From: CALKXV01 sp965228905
GTDB taxonomy: Bacteria; Pseudomonadota; Alphaproteobacteria; Rhodobacterales; Rhodobacteraceae
Length of the DNA stretch: 64,000 bases
Direction: 5' to 3'
NCBI GenBank assembly: GCA_965228905.1
Contig: CBDDII010000002.1
Coordinates: 620,001 to 684,000 of the forward strand
In this document: positions 26,435 through 34,792 of the stretch, in pieces
How positions within the stretch are numbered: position 1 is the stretch's first letter
Layout of the letters: every line of letters starts with the position of its first letter
Made by a program: the position numbers and the translations under genes
Notes under the pieces: model-generated
Databases searched by the model: none
What the model saw: the letters and a program-made list of their open reading frames with translations, nothing else
What the model was told of the DNA's origin: nothing

Positions 26435-27310
26435 ATGACGACCTGGACCGCATTGACCACTTTGAAAGACCGCGCCCGTGCCGAGGCATTGGGCGAGTCG
26501 TTGGAAGATCTTGAGCCCGCGCCGACCGGGGTAGGGGTGTTCGAGGTGGAGGATGGTACCGGCACCTGGGAGGTCGGCGGATACTTCATCGAAGCGCCTG
26601 ACGAGATCGCCCTGGCGCTTTTGGCGGCGGCGCATCAGGCGGCGGATTTCGTTGTTTCCGAGGTGCCGGAAACCGACTGGGTTGCCCATGTACGGCGCGA
26701 GTTGACGCCGGTCGAGGCGGGGCGGTTTTTCGTCTATGGATCCCACGATGCCGACAAGGTTCCCGAGGGGCGGATCGCCCTTTTGATCGAGGCCGCGATG
26801 GCCTTTGGCACGGGGCATCACGGCACGACTCTGGGATGTCTGCGCGCGCTTGACCGGCTGGCCGAGACGGGCGAAGCGATTGAAAAGATTGCCGATGTCG
26901 GCTGCGGTACGGCGGTGCTGGCGATGGCAGCGGCGCGGGTCTGGGATGGCGAAATCGTTGCGTCCGACATTGATCCGGTGGCGGTCGAGGTGGCCGAGGC
27001 GAACCTGGCGGCCAATGGCCTGACGGGGAAGGTGAAGGTGATCGAGGCGGTTGGTTTCGATCATGCGGAACTTCGGGGGCCTTTCGATCTGGTTCTGGCG
27101 AACATCCTGAAGGGGCCGCTGATCGAGTTGGCCGCGCCGATGGCGGCGGCTTTACGGCCGGGTGGGACGGCGATTCTGAGCGGGATCCTTGTCGAACAGG
27201 CCGAAACTGTGGCGGCGCATTATTCCGAGACTGGCTTCAATCTGGTCAATCGCGAGGATATTGTCGACTGGAGCACGCTTACATTGACGCGAAATCACCT
27301 CAATTTCTAA
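26435..27310 (+). CDS. prmA: Ribosomal protein L11 methyltransferase
   Basis: SAM-dependent enzyme that methylates lysines of ribosomal protein L11. The 291-residue protein has the PrmA signature AMAFGTGHHGTTLGCL, motif I IADVGCGTAVLAMAAARV, and the catalytic-loop segment LVLANILKGPLIELA. Length matches the family. It lies 52 bases after msrA on the same strand. Confidence 0.95.
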   Translation: MTTWTALTTLKDRARAEALGESLEDLEPAPTGVGVFEVEDGTGTWEVGGYFIEAPDEIALALLAAAHQAADFVVSEVPETDWVAHVRRELTPVEAGRFFVYGSHDADKVPEGRIALLIEAAMAFGTGHHGTTLGCLRALDRLAETGEAIEKIADVGCGTAVLAMAAARVWDGEIVASDIDPVAVEVAEANLAANGLTGKVKVIEAVGFDHAELRGPFDLVLANILKGPLIELAAPMAAALRPGGTAILSGILVEQAETVAAHYSETGFNLVNREDIVDWSTLTLTRNHLNF

Positions 27311-27409
27311 CGAAACCTCGTGTTTTCCGCTGCTTAGGCCATAATACTGCCATAATCATTTTTAAGTTTGGCCTTACCGGTCAACACCGGTTTTGTGGAG
27401 TTTGCTGAG

Positions 27410-27757
27410 ATGTCTGCCTCGCAGTTTGATGAATTCGATCGTCGCGTCCGCCGGATCAGCCGGCGTCAGACGAAGTTGTCCCATGGCTATGTCACCACGG
27501 TTTCCGACGACGGGATGGTCGTGGCCAAGCCCAAGCGCAAGTCGCGCGGCGGCACGTTGAAGTCGTTGATTCTGCTGGCGATTGTCATGATTGTTTTCAA
27601 AGGCGTGCTACATGCGCGTCTTGGTGCCGATGATTACCAGGCCCGCATTGATGCCTTGTCCGCCGGGACGGCGGTAGAGCAGGCGGGCGCGTGGATCATG
27701 GCAGCGGACCCCCTTACGGTCATTATTTCAGGCCACGTCAGTTCCCTCGTGCGATAG
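27410..27757 (+). CDS. Small single-helix membrane protein, function unknown
   Basis: 115-residue protein. The N-terminal 40 residues are strongly basic (RRVRRISRRQTKLSHGY, then KPKRKSRGG), followed by one membrane helix at about residues 50-66 and a periplasmic domain with a second hydrophobic patch at the C-terminus. GGAG lies 9 bases before ATG 27410. No family is recognised. It ends at a clear terminator, supporting a real monocistronic gene. Confidence 0.7.
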   Translation: MSASQFDEFDRRVRRISRRQTKLSHGYVTTVSDDGMVVAKPKRKSRGGTLKSLILLAIVMIVFKGVLHARLGADDYQARIDALSAGTAVEQAGAWIMAADPLTVIISGHVSSLVR

Positions 27758-27800
27758 TTTCCGCCGGAGGCGTCCGGCACCGAGTTTCGGTCGCACAAGA

Positions 27801-27828
27801 AAGGCCGTGTCCCCGGACACGGCCTTTT
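27801..27828 (+). terminator. Intrinsic terminator after the small membrane protein
   Basis: AAGGCCGTGTC and GACACGGCCTT form an 11-bp stem around CCCG, followed by TTTTC. It lies 43 bases after the stop codon of the preceding gene. Confidence 0.88.
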
Positions 27829-27914
27829 CGATTCCGGGCCGTGTTGCCACCGGAACGGAGGCTGACACGCCAATTGTTAACGGGGGAAAACGGGGCGAAA
27901 GGGCCAAAATCGCA

Positions 27915-27968
27915 ACGTCGGTATCACGTCGGTATTACGTCGGTATCACGTCGGTATTGCGTCGGTGG
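27915..27968 (+). repeat. 11-bp tandem repeat, nearly five copies
   Basis: ACGTCGGTAT plus C or T repeats at 27915, 27926, 27937 and 27948, with a degenerate fifth unit (GCGTCGGTGG) at 27959. The last base alternates C, T, C, T. It sits in the 348-base gap 27758-28105 between a terminator and the dehydrogenase gene, about 140 bases before its start. The 11-base period is close to one DNA turn. No spacer structure is present, so it is not CRISPR. The rest of the gap shows no gene. Confidence 0.93.
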
Positions 27969-28105
27969 AAATTACGGCATGGGCAAACGGAAGCCGCTTG
28001 GCGGCAGGGGCGGTTCAGACAGGTTAAGAATTGGTTGCGCCCTCTGGCACGCCGCGGTCCGCGTGGTAGATGTCGGGCGATCAGGAAACCCTAAGGGGAG
28101 CGGCA

Positions 28106-28951
28106 ATGACGGAACATGTGGCCATTCTGGGCCTTGGCCGAATGGGATCGGCGATGGCGGAAAAACTGGCGCGGGACGGTTGCGCGGTGACGGGCTGGAC
28201 GCGCAGCGGCGGCGCCTCGGAGCACTTTCGTGTGGCGGCGACCTTGGGCGAGGCGGTGGCCGCCTCGGACGTCCTGATCCTGTCGCTGCTGGACGATGGC
28301 GCGGTGCGCGATGTGCTGGGGCAGATGGCGGGGCTGGACCTGGGCGGCAAGCTGGTCGTCGAGACCAGCACGGTGTCGCCCGAAGTGTCGCGCGAGATGG
28401 CCGGCGGGATCGAGGCCGCGGGCGGGCGGATCATCGACGCGCCGATCTCGGGCGGCCCGGAGATGCTGGCTGCCGGAACGGCGGGGATCTACATCGGCGG
28501 TGCGGAGGGCGACTGTGCGCGGTTCATGCCGGTCGGCGAACACCTGTCCGACCGGATCGTTCCGGTTGGCGAGTTGGGTGCGGGGGCAGCGGCAAAGATC
28601 GTGAACAACGTCGCCCTTGCCGGTGCGTTCCAGGCGATCACGGATTCGATCCGGCTGGGCGATGCCATGGGGCTGTCGCTGGAGGTGATGCTGGATTTCC
28701 TGAAGGACAGCCCGGCGATGACGCCGATGTTCCGCGCGCGCATCCCGAAGATGCTGGGCGAGGACGCGACGGTCGGCTTCGCGCTGGATGCTGTGTTGAA
28801 GGACAACACATTGTTCCTGGACACGGCGCGGGCCTTCGACGTGGAGGTGCCTGCGGTGACGCATATGCGCAAATTTCTGGAAGAGGCCATCGCGGCGGGA
28901 CTGGGGGACGCGGACCCGGCGGCTCTGGTCGGATTTGCCATCGGGCGTTAG
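28106..28951 (+). CDS. NAD(P)-dependent beta-hydroxyacid dehydrogenase (3-hydroxyisobutyrate dehydrogenase family)
   Basis: 281-residue oxidoreductase with the N-terminal dinucleotide fold AILGLGRMGSAMAEKL, the substrate loop DAPISGGPEMLAAGT and the catalytic-lysine segment GAGAAAKIVNNVA. These place it with 3-hydroxyisobutyrate, tartronate-semialdehyde and related dehydrogenases or imine reductases; the substrate is not resolved. AGGGGAG precedes ATG 28106. A sulfotransferase follows after 47 bases. Confidence 0.9.
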   Translation: MTEHVAILGLGRMGSAMAEKLARDGCAVTGWTRSGGASEHFRVAATLGEAVAASDVLILSLLDDGAVRDVLGQMAGLDLGGKLVVETSTVSPEVSREMAGGIEAAGGRIIDAPISGGPEMLAAGTAGIYIGGAEGDCARFMPVGEHLSDRIVPVGELGAGAAAKIVNNVALAGAFQAITDSIRLGDAMGLSLEVMLDFLKDSPAMTPMFRARIPKMLGEDATVGFALDAVLKDNTLFLDTARAFDVEVPAVTHMRKFLEEAIAAGLGDADPAALVGFAIGR

Positions 28952-28998
28952 GGTCGGGGTGCTCTCCCTTCGGTTTGACAAAGCGCGAGGTGCCGAGG

Positions 28999-29889
28999 AT
29001 GACCAACCGAAAGCTTTACCTTGGTCCGCTGACCGACAACCGGCGGTGGGACATGGTGAAGATCCGTCCCGATGACGTTTTCGTCATCACCCCGCCCAAG
29101 TGCGGTACGACATGGATGCAGACCATCATTGCCCTGTTACTGTCGGGCGATCCGGAGGTCGAGCCGGAGCTTTCGGTCAAGATGCCCTGGGTGGATATCC
29201 GGGTGCGTGACATGTCCGAGGTGGCGGAACGGCTGGAGGCCATGGGGCATCGTCGCAGCATGAAAAGCCACACGCCGATGGACGGTCTGCCGCTGGACGA
29301 TCATGCGCAGTACATCTGTGTCTTTCGCCATCCGCTGGATGCGCATTTTTCGTTTCGCAATCACGTGCGCAACCTGCCGATGCGCTGGTTCGATCACTGG
29401 TATCCCGAGGATGATGTTGAGGGTGTGGCGTTTCGCCGGTTCCTGGATGGCGGGGCCGAGGGGTTTGACACCGACGCGATGCCGCTGGCGCATATCCTGC
29501 AACACTACAAGGCGGCAAGGGCGGTTTCGGATCGGGCGAACGTGACCTTGTTTCACTATGCGGACATGTGCGGGGATCTGGCGGGTGTTTTCGCGCGGGT
29601 CGCGCAACTGATCGGGGTGGTGCATTCCGATGCCGTCATGGCACGGCTGGTCGCGGCGGCGGGGTTCGACAACATGAAGGCAAACGCTGAACGCTTTGCG
29701 CCGTCGGGCGGGAAGGGGTTTTTCAAGTCGGACCGGGCGTTTTTTAACAAAGGGACAAGCGGGCAGTGGCAGGGCAAGCTGAGCGAGGCGGAACTGGCCG
29801 CTTACGATGCCATGATGGAGGCGCACCTGGATGCGGATGCGCGGGCGTGGCTTGAACAAGGCGCGGGCGGAAAGGCCCCCGTGGCGTGA
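28999..29889 (+). CDS. PAPS-dependent sulfotransferase
   Basis: 296-residue cytosolic-type sulfotransferase. The 5'-phosphosulfate loop PPKCGTTWMQTI is near residue 32, the conserved histidine region in RRSMKSHTPMDGLPL, and the 3'-phosphate-binding part in YICVFRHPLDAHFSFRNH. The C-terminal GKGFFKSDRAFFNKGTSGQW matches the final PAPS-contact motif. The acceptor is unknown. It is preceded by a dehydrogenase on the same strand and is convergent with typA three bases away. Confidence 0.92.
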   Translation: MTNRKLYLGPLTDNRRWDMVKIRPDDVFVITPPKCGTTWMQTIIALLLSGDPEVEPELSVKMPWVDIRVRDMSEVAERLEAMGHRRSMKSHTPMDGLPLDDHAQYICVFRHPLDAHFSFRNHVRNLPMRWFDHWYPEDDVEGVAFRRFLDGGAEGFDTDAMPLAHILQHYKAARAVSDRANVTLFHYADMCGDLAGVFARVAQLIGVVHSDAVMARLVAAAGFDNMKANAERFAPSGGKGFFKSDRAFFNKGTSGQWQGKLSEAELAAYDAMMEAHLDADARAWLEQGAGGKAPVA

Positions 29890-29892
29890 GGG

Positions 29893-31713
29893 TTACTCGG
29901 CCGCGCGGGCCTGCCGTTTACGCTCGTGCGGGTCGAGGTAGCGTTTCCTCAGGCGGATCGCGTTCGGTGTGACTTCGACCAGTTCGTCGTCATTGATATA
30001 GGCGATGGCCTGTTCCAGCGTCAGGCGGGTTGGCGTCGTCAGGCGGACAGCCTCGTCCGTGCCCGAGGCGCGGATGTTGGTCAGTTTTTTACCCTTCAGC
30101 GGGTTCACTTCCAGGTCATTGTCGCGCGAGTGTTCGCCGATGATCATGCCGCCATAGACGTCTTCTTGCGCACCGATGAACATCTTGCCGCGGTCTTCGA
30201 GGTTGAACAGCGCGAAGGGCACGGATTTGCCCGCTTCCATGGAGATCAGCACGCCCGCGTGGCGGCCGGGGATCGCGCCTTTCCACGGTTGCCAGTCGTG
30301 GAACACTCGGTTCAACACGCCGGTGCCGCGCGTGTCGGTCAGAAATTCACCGTGATAACCGATCAGCCCGCGTGACGGGACATGGGCGACGATGCGGGTC
30401 TTGCCTGCACCTGCCGCTTTCATCTCGACCAAGTCGCCCTTGCGGGCACCGGTGATCTTTTCGATCACGGCACCGGAGTATTCGTCGTCGACGTCGATGG
30501 TGACTTCTTCGACCGGTTCGTGGCGGGCGCCGTCGATTTCGCGGGTCAGGACCTGGGGGCGCGAGATGGACAGCTCAAAGCCTTCTCGGCGCATGTTTTC
30601 GATCAGCACGCCCATCTGGAGTTCGCCGCGCCCCGAGACGATGAAGGCTTCGCCGCCCGGCGTGTCCTCGACGCGGATGGCGACGTTGCCTTCGGCCTCT
30701 TTCAACAGCCGTTCGCGGATGACGCGGGATTGCACCTTTTTGCCGTCGCGGCCTGCAAGGGGGCTGTCGTTGATGCCGAAGGTGACGCTGATGGTTGGGG
30801 GATCAATGGGTTGCGCTTCGAGCGGTTCGTCGACGGCGAGGGCGCAGATGGTGTCGGAGACGGTGGCTTTCGACATGCCCGCAAGGGAAACGATGTCGCC
30901 TGCCGTGGCGCTTTCGATGTCCTGTTGCGAGAGGCCGCGGAAGGCCTGGATCTTGGTGACGCGGAACTGTTCGATCTTTTGCCCCATGCGGGTGAGGGCC
31001 TGGACGGTTGCGCCGACCTTGAGCGTGCCGCTTTCGACGCGGCCCGTCAGCATCCGCCCGACGAAGGGGTCGGAGGAAAGCGTGGTGGCCAACATGCGGA
31101 AGTCGTCGGCGATGTCCTTGACCTGGCGGGGGGCGGGGACGTGGTTGACGACGAGGTTGAAGAGGGCCGAGAGGTCTTTCTGGGGGCCGTCTTCTTCGGC
31201 GTCGGCCCAGCCGCTTCTGCCGCTGGCGTAGAGGTGCGGGAAGTCGAGCTGTTCTTCGGAAGCGTCGAGGGCGGCGAAGAGGTCGAAGACTTCGTCGAGG
31301 GCGCGGTCGGGTTCGGCGTCGGGCTTGTCGACCTTGTTCAGAACGACAATGGGCCTCAGGCCAAGGGCGAGTGCCTTGGAGGTGACGAACTTGGTCTGCG
31401 GCATCGGGCCTTCGGCGGCGTCCACCAGAAGGACAACGCCATCCACCATCGACAGGATCCGTTCCACCTCGCCGCCGAAATCGGCGTGGCCGGGGGTGTC
31501 GACGATGTTGATGCGGGTGCCTTTCCATTCGACCGAGGTGGCCTTGGCAAGGATGGTGATGCCGCGTTCGCGTTCAAGATCGTTGGAATCCATCGCGCGT
31601 TCAGAGACGGCCTGGCCTTCCCGGAAGGTGCCGGATTGGGCGAGCATGGCGTCCACGAGTGTGGTTTTGCCATGGTCGACGTGCGCGATGATCGCGATGT
31701 TGCGAAGGTCCAT
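29893..31713 (-). CDS. typA: Translational GTPase TypA/BipA
   Basis: Ribosome-associated GTPase of 606 residues involved in stress and low-temperature ribosome assembly. G1 AHVDHGKTTLVDAML, the effector segment RGITILAKATSVEW, G3 VDTPGHADFGGEVERIL and G4 LNKVDKPDA are all present, followed by EF-G-like domains III and V and the BipA-specific C-terminal domain. ATG 31713 begins MDLRNIAIIAHVDHGK, the family start. It is monocistronic. Confidence 0.97.
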   Translation of the reverse strand: MDLRNIAIIAHVDHGKTTLVDAMLAQSGTFREGQAVSERAMDSNDLERERGITILAKATSVEWKGTRINIVDTPGHADFGGEVERILSMVDGVVLLVDAAEGPMPQTKFVTSKALALGLRPIVVLNKVDKPDAEPDRALDEVFDLFAALDASEEQLDFPHLYASGRSGWADAEEDGPQKDLSALFNLVVNHVPAPRQVKDIADDFRMLATTLSSDPFVGRMLTGRVESGTLKVGATVQALTRMGQKIEQFRVTKIQAFRGLSQQDIESATAGDIVSLAGMSKATVSDTICALAVDEPLEAQPIDPPTISVTFGINDSPLAGRDGKKVQSRVIRERLLKEAEGNVAIRVEDTPGGEAFIVSGRGELQMGVLIENMRREGFELSISRPQVLTREIDGARHEPVEEVTIDVDDEYSGAVIEKITGARKGDLVEMKAAGAGKTRIVAHVPSRGLIGYHGEFLTDTRGTGVLNRVFHDWQPWKGAIPGRHAGVLISMEAGKSVPFALFNLEDRGKMFIGAQEDVYGGMIIGEHSRDNDLEVNPLKGKKLTNIRASGTDEAVRLTTPTRLTLEQAIAYINDDELVEVTPNAIRLRKRYLDPHERKRQARAAE

Positions 31714-31843
31714 TGGTGTCTCCGGGGTGGTGTCGCGCGGCACTTAGCCGTTTCGCCATCGGGGGTCCAGTGCATAGTCGGGCTTTGACATAAAGAGCGG
31801 GACTATGGACATGAAAGGCGTATCGGGCCTGCCCGGGGCCGGG

Positions 31844-32353
31844 TCAGGTTTCGAAGGGTTCGATCTTTTCGGCCGAAAGGGCATAGCCGATCTGGGCGAG
31901 GTGGGTGGACATGGCCGAGACGCCGAACATGCCGGTCACCCGGACGGGGGCATAGAGGCCATCGCTTTCGTAAGGGTCGGGGGTTGTCACGAAGACAAGC
32001 TGGTTGGCGGGCGGGGGCGGGACGTGGATGCAGGCCCCGACGAAGGGAACAAGGATGAAGGCCGTCACGGCGGTGCCGGAATATTCCATCGGGACGATAA
32101 AGCCCGGCAGGCGGACGATCCTGCCGTTCCAGTCGCTGCGGACCCCGGTGGAGGCGGGTTGCTGTTGCGACAGGTCCGGGCCGTCGTGGTCGATCAGGGC
32201 GCTGAGGGCGGGGGGCACCTGAACGGTGCCTTGGGGGAGAAGGTCGCTCCAGGCGAGGTCGATCACCTCTTCGGCCCTTGCCGCCTGGGGCAGGGCCGTC
32301 GCACTGGCCAGAAGGGCCAGCGCCTGTCGGCGGGTCAGTTTGTTTCTTCCCAT
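31844..32353 (-). CDS. Exported DUF3299 protein (second of tandem pair)
   Basis: 169-residue secreted protein. A twin-arginine-like or Sec signal (KLTRRQALALLASATALPQAARA) spans residues 5-27. The mature part shares with its upstream paralog the segments RLPGFIVPMEYSGTAVTAFILVPF and GACIHVPPPPANQLV, the hallmark of the DUF3299 family. Function is unknown. It is last in the zur-zrgA-ABC-DUF3299 operon and overlaps the preceding gene by 19 bases, so it is likely translationally coupled. Periplasmic location suggests a partner role for the ABC system. Confidence 0.85.
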   Translation of the reverse strand: MGRNKLTRRQALALLASATALPQAARAEEVIDLAWSDLLPQGTVQVPPALSALIDHDGPDLSQQQPASTGVRSDWNGRIVRLPGFIVPMEYSGTAVTAFILVPFVGACIHVPPPPANQLVFVTTPDPYESDGLYAPVRVTGMFGVSAMSTHLAQIGYALSAEKIEPFET

Positions 32354-32850
32354 TCGTAAAGCTCCAGCGACTGGATGGTCAGAGCATAGCCGGTCAGGGC
32401 CAGTTCGGTTTCCTGAAGCCGCGTATGCATCGTGCCGACCGCCCAGACGGGATCCCAAAGCTGATCGCTTGGCCAGGGGTTTTTCGAGGTGGCAAGGATC
32501 AACTGGTTCGGTGGCGGGGGTGGGACGTGGATGCAGGCTCCGACGTAGGGAACCAGCATGAACTCGGTCACACCTTTTGCGCTGGTTTCAAGGGGGATGA
32601 TAAAACCCGGCAATCGTACCAGTTCACCGTTCAGCCTTTCGTTCAGCTTGGTGGCATTGGCGTCGAAGACCGGCGCCCAGGTGTCGTTCGCTTCGTCCAT
32701 GTCGCCTTCGCCGATGATTTCGGCATAGGGAACGCCGGGCGGGATCAGGTCATCCCAGCCGATTTCGAGCGGCTTGGCGGCCCGGGCGCGCGTGGCGAGG
32801 AGCGAACCGGCCAACGTGCCGGCGATCATATGTCTGCGGGTCAGGGTCAT
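32335..32850 (-). CDS. Exported DUF3299 protein (first of tandem pair)
   Basis: 171-residue protein with an N-terminal TRRHMIAGTLAGSLL signal ending near ARA at residue 25, consistent with twin-arginine or Sec export. The mature domain has RLPGFIIPLETSAKGVTEFMLVPY and GACIHVPPPPPNQLI, matching the downstream paralog. The conserved Cys-Ile-His in a proline-rich setting could be a metal or haem site, but this is inference. It overlaps the permease stop by four bases and is part of the zinc-linked operon. Confidence 0.85.
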   Translation of the reverse strand: MTLTRRHMIAGTLAGSLLATRARAAKPLEIGWDDLIPPGVPYAEIIGEGDMDEANDTWAPVFDANATKLNERLNGELVRLPGFIIPLETSAKGVTEFMLVPYVGACIHVPPPPPNQLILATSKNPWPSDQLWDPVWAVGTMHTRLQETELALTGYALTIQSLELYEWEETN

Positions 32851-34097
32851 GTGCGCACCATCATACCGTCGGCGAGTGACAGGCGATAGGCCCGAAGGGC
32901 CGGAACAAGGCTCACGATTGCGCCAGCGAGGACGACGCCGATCAGGACCAGAAGTTCGCGGATCGAAGGGGTTTCGATCGGGATCCAGAGGCCGAAGGCG
33001 CTGTCGATCATCGGCTGGGCGACGATCAGGGCAAGATAGAGGATCAGAATGCCGAGGATTGCGCCGATGGCGCTGGTCAGCATGGCCTCGATCACCAAAA
33101 GCCCCATGATCGTGCGGGGGCGTGCGCCCATGGCGCGAAAGATCGCCATTTCGCGGCGGCGTTCGTTCAGGCTGGAAAAGATCGTGGCCATCAGCCCGAT
33201 GAGGGCGGTGACAACGACCATCGCAGAGACGGCCAGAAGCGCGGTTTCGGCGATGCCGACGATCCCCCAGAGCTCTTGCAAAGCCACGCCAGGCAGGATG
33301 GCCAGCAGGGGTTCCTGGGGGTAGGTGTTGATCGCGCGTTGCAGGGCGAAGGTCTGAAGCGGGCTTTCGATGCCGACAAGGGCGGCGGTGACGGCCCCCG
33401 GCGTGAGGTCCATCTGGCGGATCACGTCGGCGGGGGTGGCTTGGCCGGGGATCTGTGCGCCGTTCTGCCAGTCGACGTGGATCGCCTCGATCGCCTCGAG
33501 GCTGACGATGACGGTGCGGTCGACCGGGGTGCCGGTCTTTTCAAGGATGCCCGAGATGCGGAAGGGCTGATCCTTGTGATCCGAAAACGACGCGATGCCA
33601 TGGGAGACGACGATCGGGTCGCCCACATCGTAGCCAAGGGTTGCCGCCACATCCGCGCCGATCACCGTGTCGAACAGATCGGACATGATCGCGCCGTCCC
33701 GCACGGTCAGTACGCGATCCTGGCGGTATTTGTAGCGGTCGAAGAATTCGGCGCTGGTGCCCATGACGCGGAACTGGCGGTGGCTGTCGCCAAGCGAGAT
33801 TGGCACGATCCAGTCGACCTCGGGCCGGGCGGCGATGTCGAGGTAGCTTTGCCAAGTGACGTTGTTCGTCGCATTGCCGATGCGGAAGACCGAGTAGAGC
33901 AGAAGCTGGACCGACCCCGAGCGCGCGCCGACGATCAGGTCGGTGCCGGAAATCGTGTCGGCAAAGCTGGATTTGGCACCGGTGCGGACCTTTTCGACGC
34001 CAAGGAACAGGGCGACCGAAAGCGCGATGGCCAGCACCGTCATGGCGACAGTCAGGGCGCGCGCGGCAAGCGAGCCGAGGGCAAGGCGCAGGATCAT
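32847..34097 (-). CDS. ABC transporter permease, FtsX/MacB-type
   Basis: 416-residue permease with one N-terminal membrane helix (about 15-35), a large periplasmic domain of about 230 residues, and three C-terminal helices. SLNERRREMAIFRAMGARPRTI is the typical FtsX-type coupling segment before helix 3. Such MacB/LolC-type proteins usually transmit mechanical force or move lipids and lipoproteins rather than form import channels. Here it pairs with the adjacent ATPase in a zinc-regulator operon, as in the Vibrio cholerae zrg system. ATG 34097 overlaps the ATPase stop by four bases. Confidence 0.88.
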   Translation of the reverse strand: MILRLALGSLAARALTVAMTVLAIALSVALFLGVEKVRTGAKSSFADTISGTDLIVGARSGSVQLLLYSVFRIGNATNNVTWQSYLDIAARPEVDWIVPISLGDSHRQFRVMGTSAEFFDRYKYRQDRVLTVRDGAIMSDLFDTVIGADVAATLGYDVGDPIVVSHGIASFSDHKDQPFRISGILEKTGTPVDRTVIVSLEAIEAIHVDWQNGAQIPGQATPADVIRQMDLTPGAVTAALVGIESPLQTFALQRAINTYPQEPLLAILPGVALQELWGIVGIAETALLAVSAMVVVTALIGLMATIFSSLNERRREMAIFRAMGARPRTIMGLLVIEAMLTSAIGAILGILILYLALIVAQPMIDSAFGLWIPIETPSIRELLVLIGVVLAGAIVSLVPALRAYRLSLADGMMVRT

Positions 34098-34792
34098 GCG
34101 GCCTGCCTTTGCGTTTGCGCGATGTCTTCCAGCCTGACGACGCGGTCGAAATTCGCGCCAAGGCGGGCGTCGTGGCTGACCATCAAAAGGGTCAGGCCGT
34201 GGCTGCGGACCTGTTCGAACAGAAGGTCGAGAAAGGCGGATTGGCTGTCGGCGTCCAGCGCCGAGGTGGGTTCGTCGGCGATGACGATTGGCGGGCGGCC
34301 GATCAGGGCGCGGGCGACGGCAACGCGCTGTTGCTGGCCAACGCTGAGGGTCGCGGCCTTTGCGTGCAGAATGTCGGGAAGGATCAGGGCGCGGCAAAGG
34401 TCGGCGGCGGCGGCGCGCCCGTTTCCGGCGCGGTTCCTTCGGGCGGGGGCAAAGCGAAGGGGCAAAAGGATGTTATCGAGGACCGAGCCGAAGGGCAGGA
34501 GGTTGAACTGCTGAAAGATCATGCCGATCTGTTCGGCGCGGAACCGGTCACGTTCCGGGCCCGATAGCTGCGCAAGGTCCGTCCCCGCGAGTGTGACGCT
34601 GCCTTGGTCCGCCGTCACCGTGCCGCAGATCAGCGACAAAAGCGTGGATTTGCCCGACCCGCTTTCGCCCAGGAGTAGCAGTGCTTCGCCCGGAGACACC
34701 GATAACTGAGGAACCGAAAGGGTGAAGGACGCCCGCCCCGGCCAGCGGAAGCGGGTGTCTTTCAGGCTGATTATCGGTTCGGGGTCAGTCAC
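34094..34792 (-). CDS. ABC transporter ATP-binding protein (LolD/MacB-type)
   Basis: 232-residue ATPase. Walker A is GESGSGKST (residues 42-50), the Q-loop is in MIFQQFNLLPF, the signature is LSVGQQQRVAVARAL, Walker B is VIADEPTSALD, and the H-loop is in MVSHDARLG. It is closest in style to LolD/MacB ATPases. It begins one base after the end of zrgA and overlaps the permease, so it is the energy subunit of that pair. Confidence 0.93.
   Translation of the reverse strand: MTDPEPIISLKDTRFRWPGRASFTLSVPQLSVSPGEALLLLGESGSGKSTLLSLICGTVTADQGSVTLAGTDLAQLSGPERDRFRAEQIGMIFQQFNLLPFGSVLDNILLPLRFAPARRNRAGNGRAAAADLCRALILPDILHAKAATLSVGQQQRVAVARALIGRPPIVIADEPTSALDADSQSAFLDLLFEQVRSHGLTLLMVSHDARLGANFDRVVRLEDIAQTQRQAA

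Noticed and set aside
27915..27968. CRISPR array
   Set aside because: Units are 11 bases, directly adjacent and without unique spacers; no cas genes are present.
27807..28094. 95-codon open frame through the 11-bp repeats
   Set aside because: It starts inside a terminator hairpin, and its middle only translates the tandem repeat.
30382..31788. 468-codon frame antisense to typA
   Set aside because: It mirrors a well-conserved GTPase; low-complexity Asp/Gly/Val-rich translation is typical of antisense frames in GC-rich DNA.
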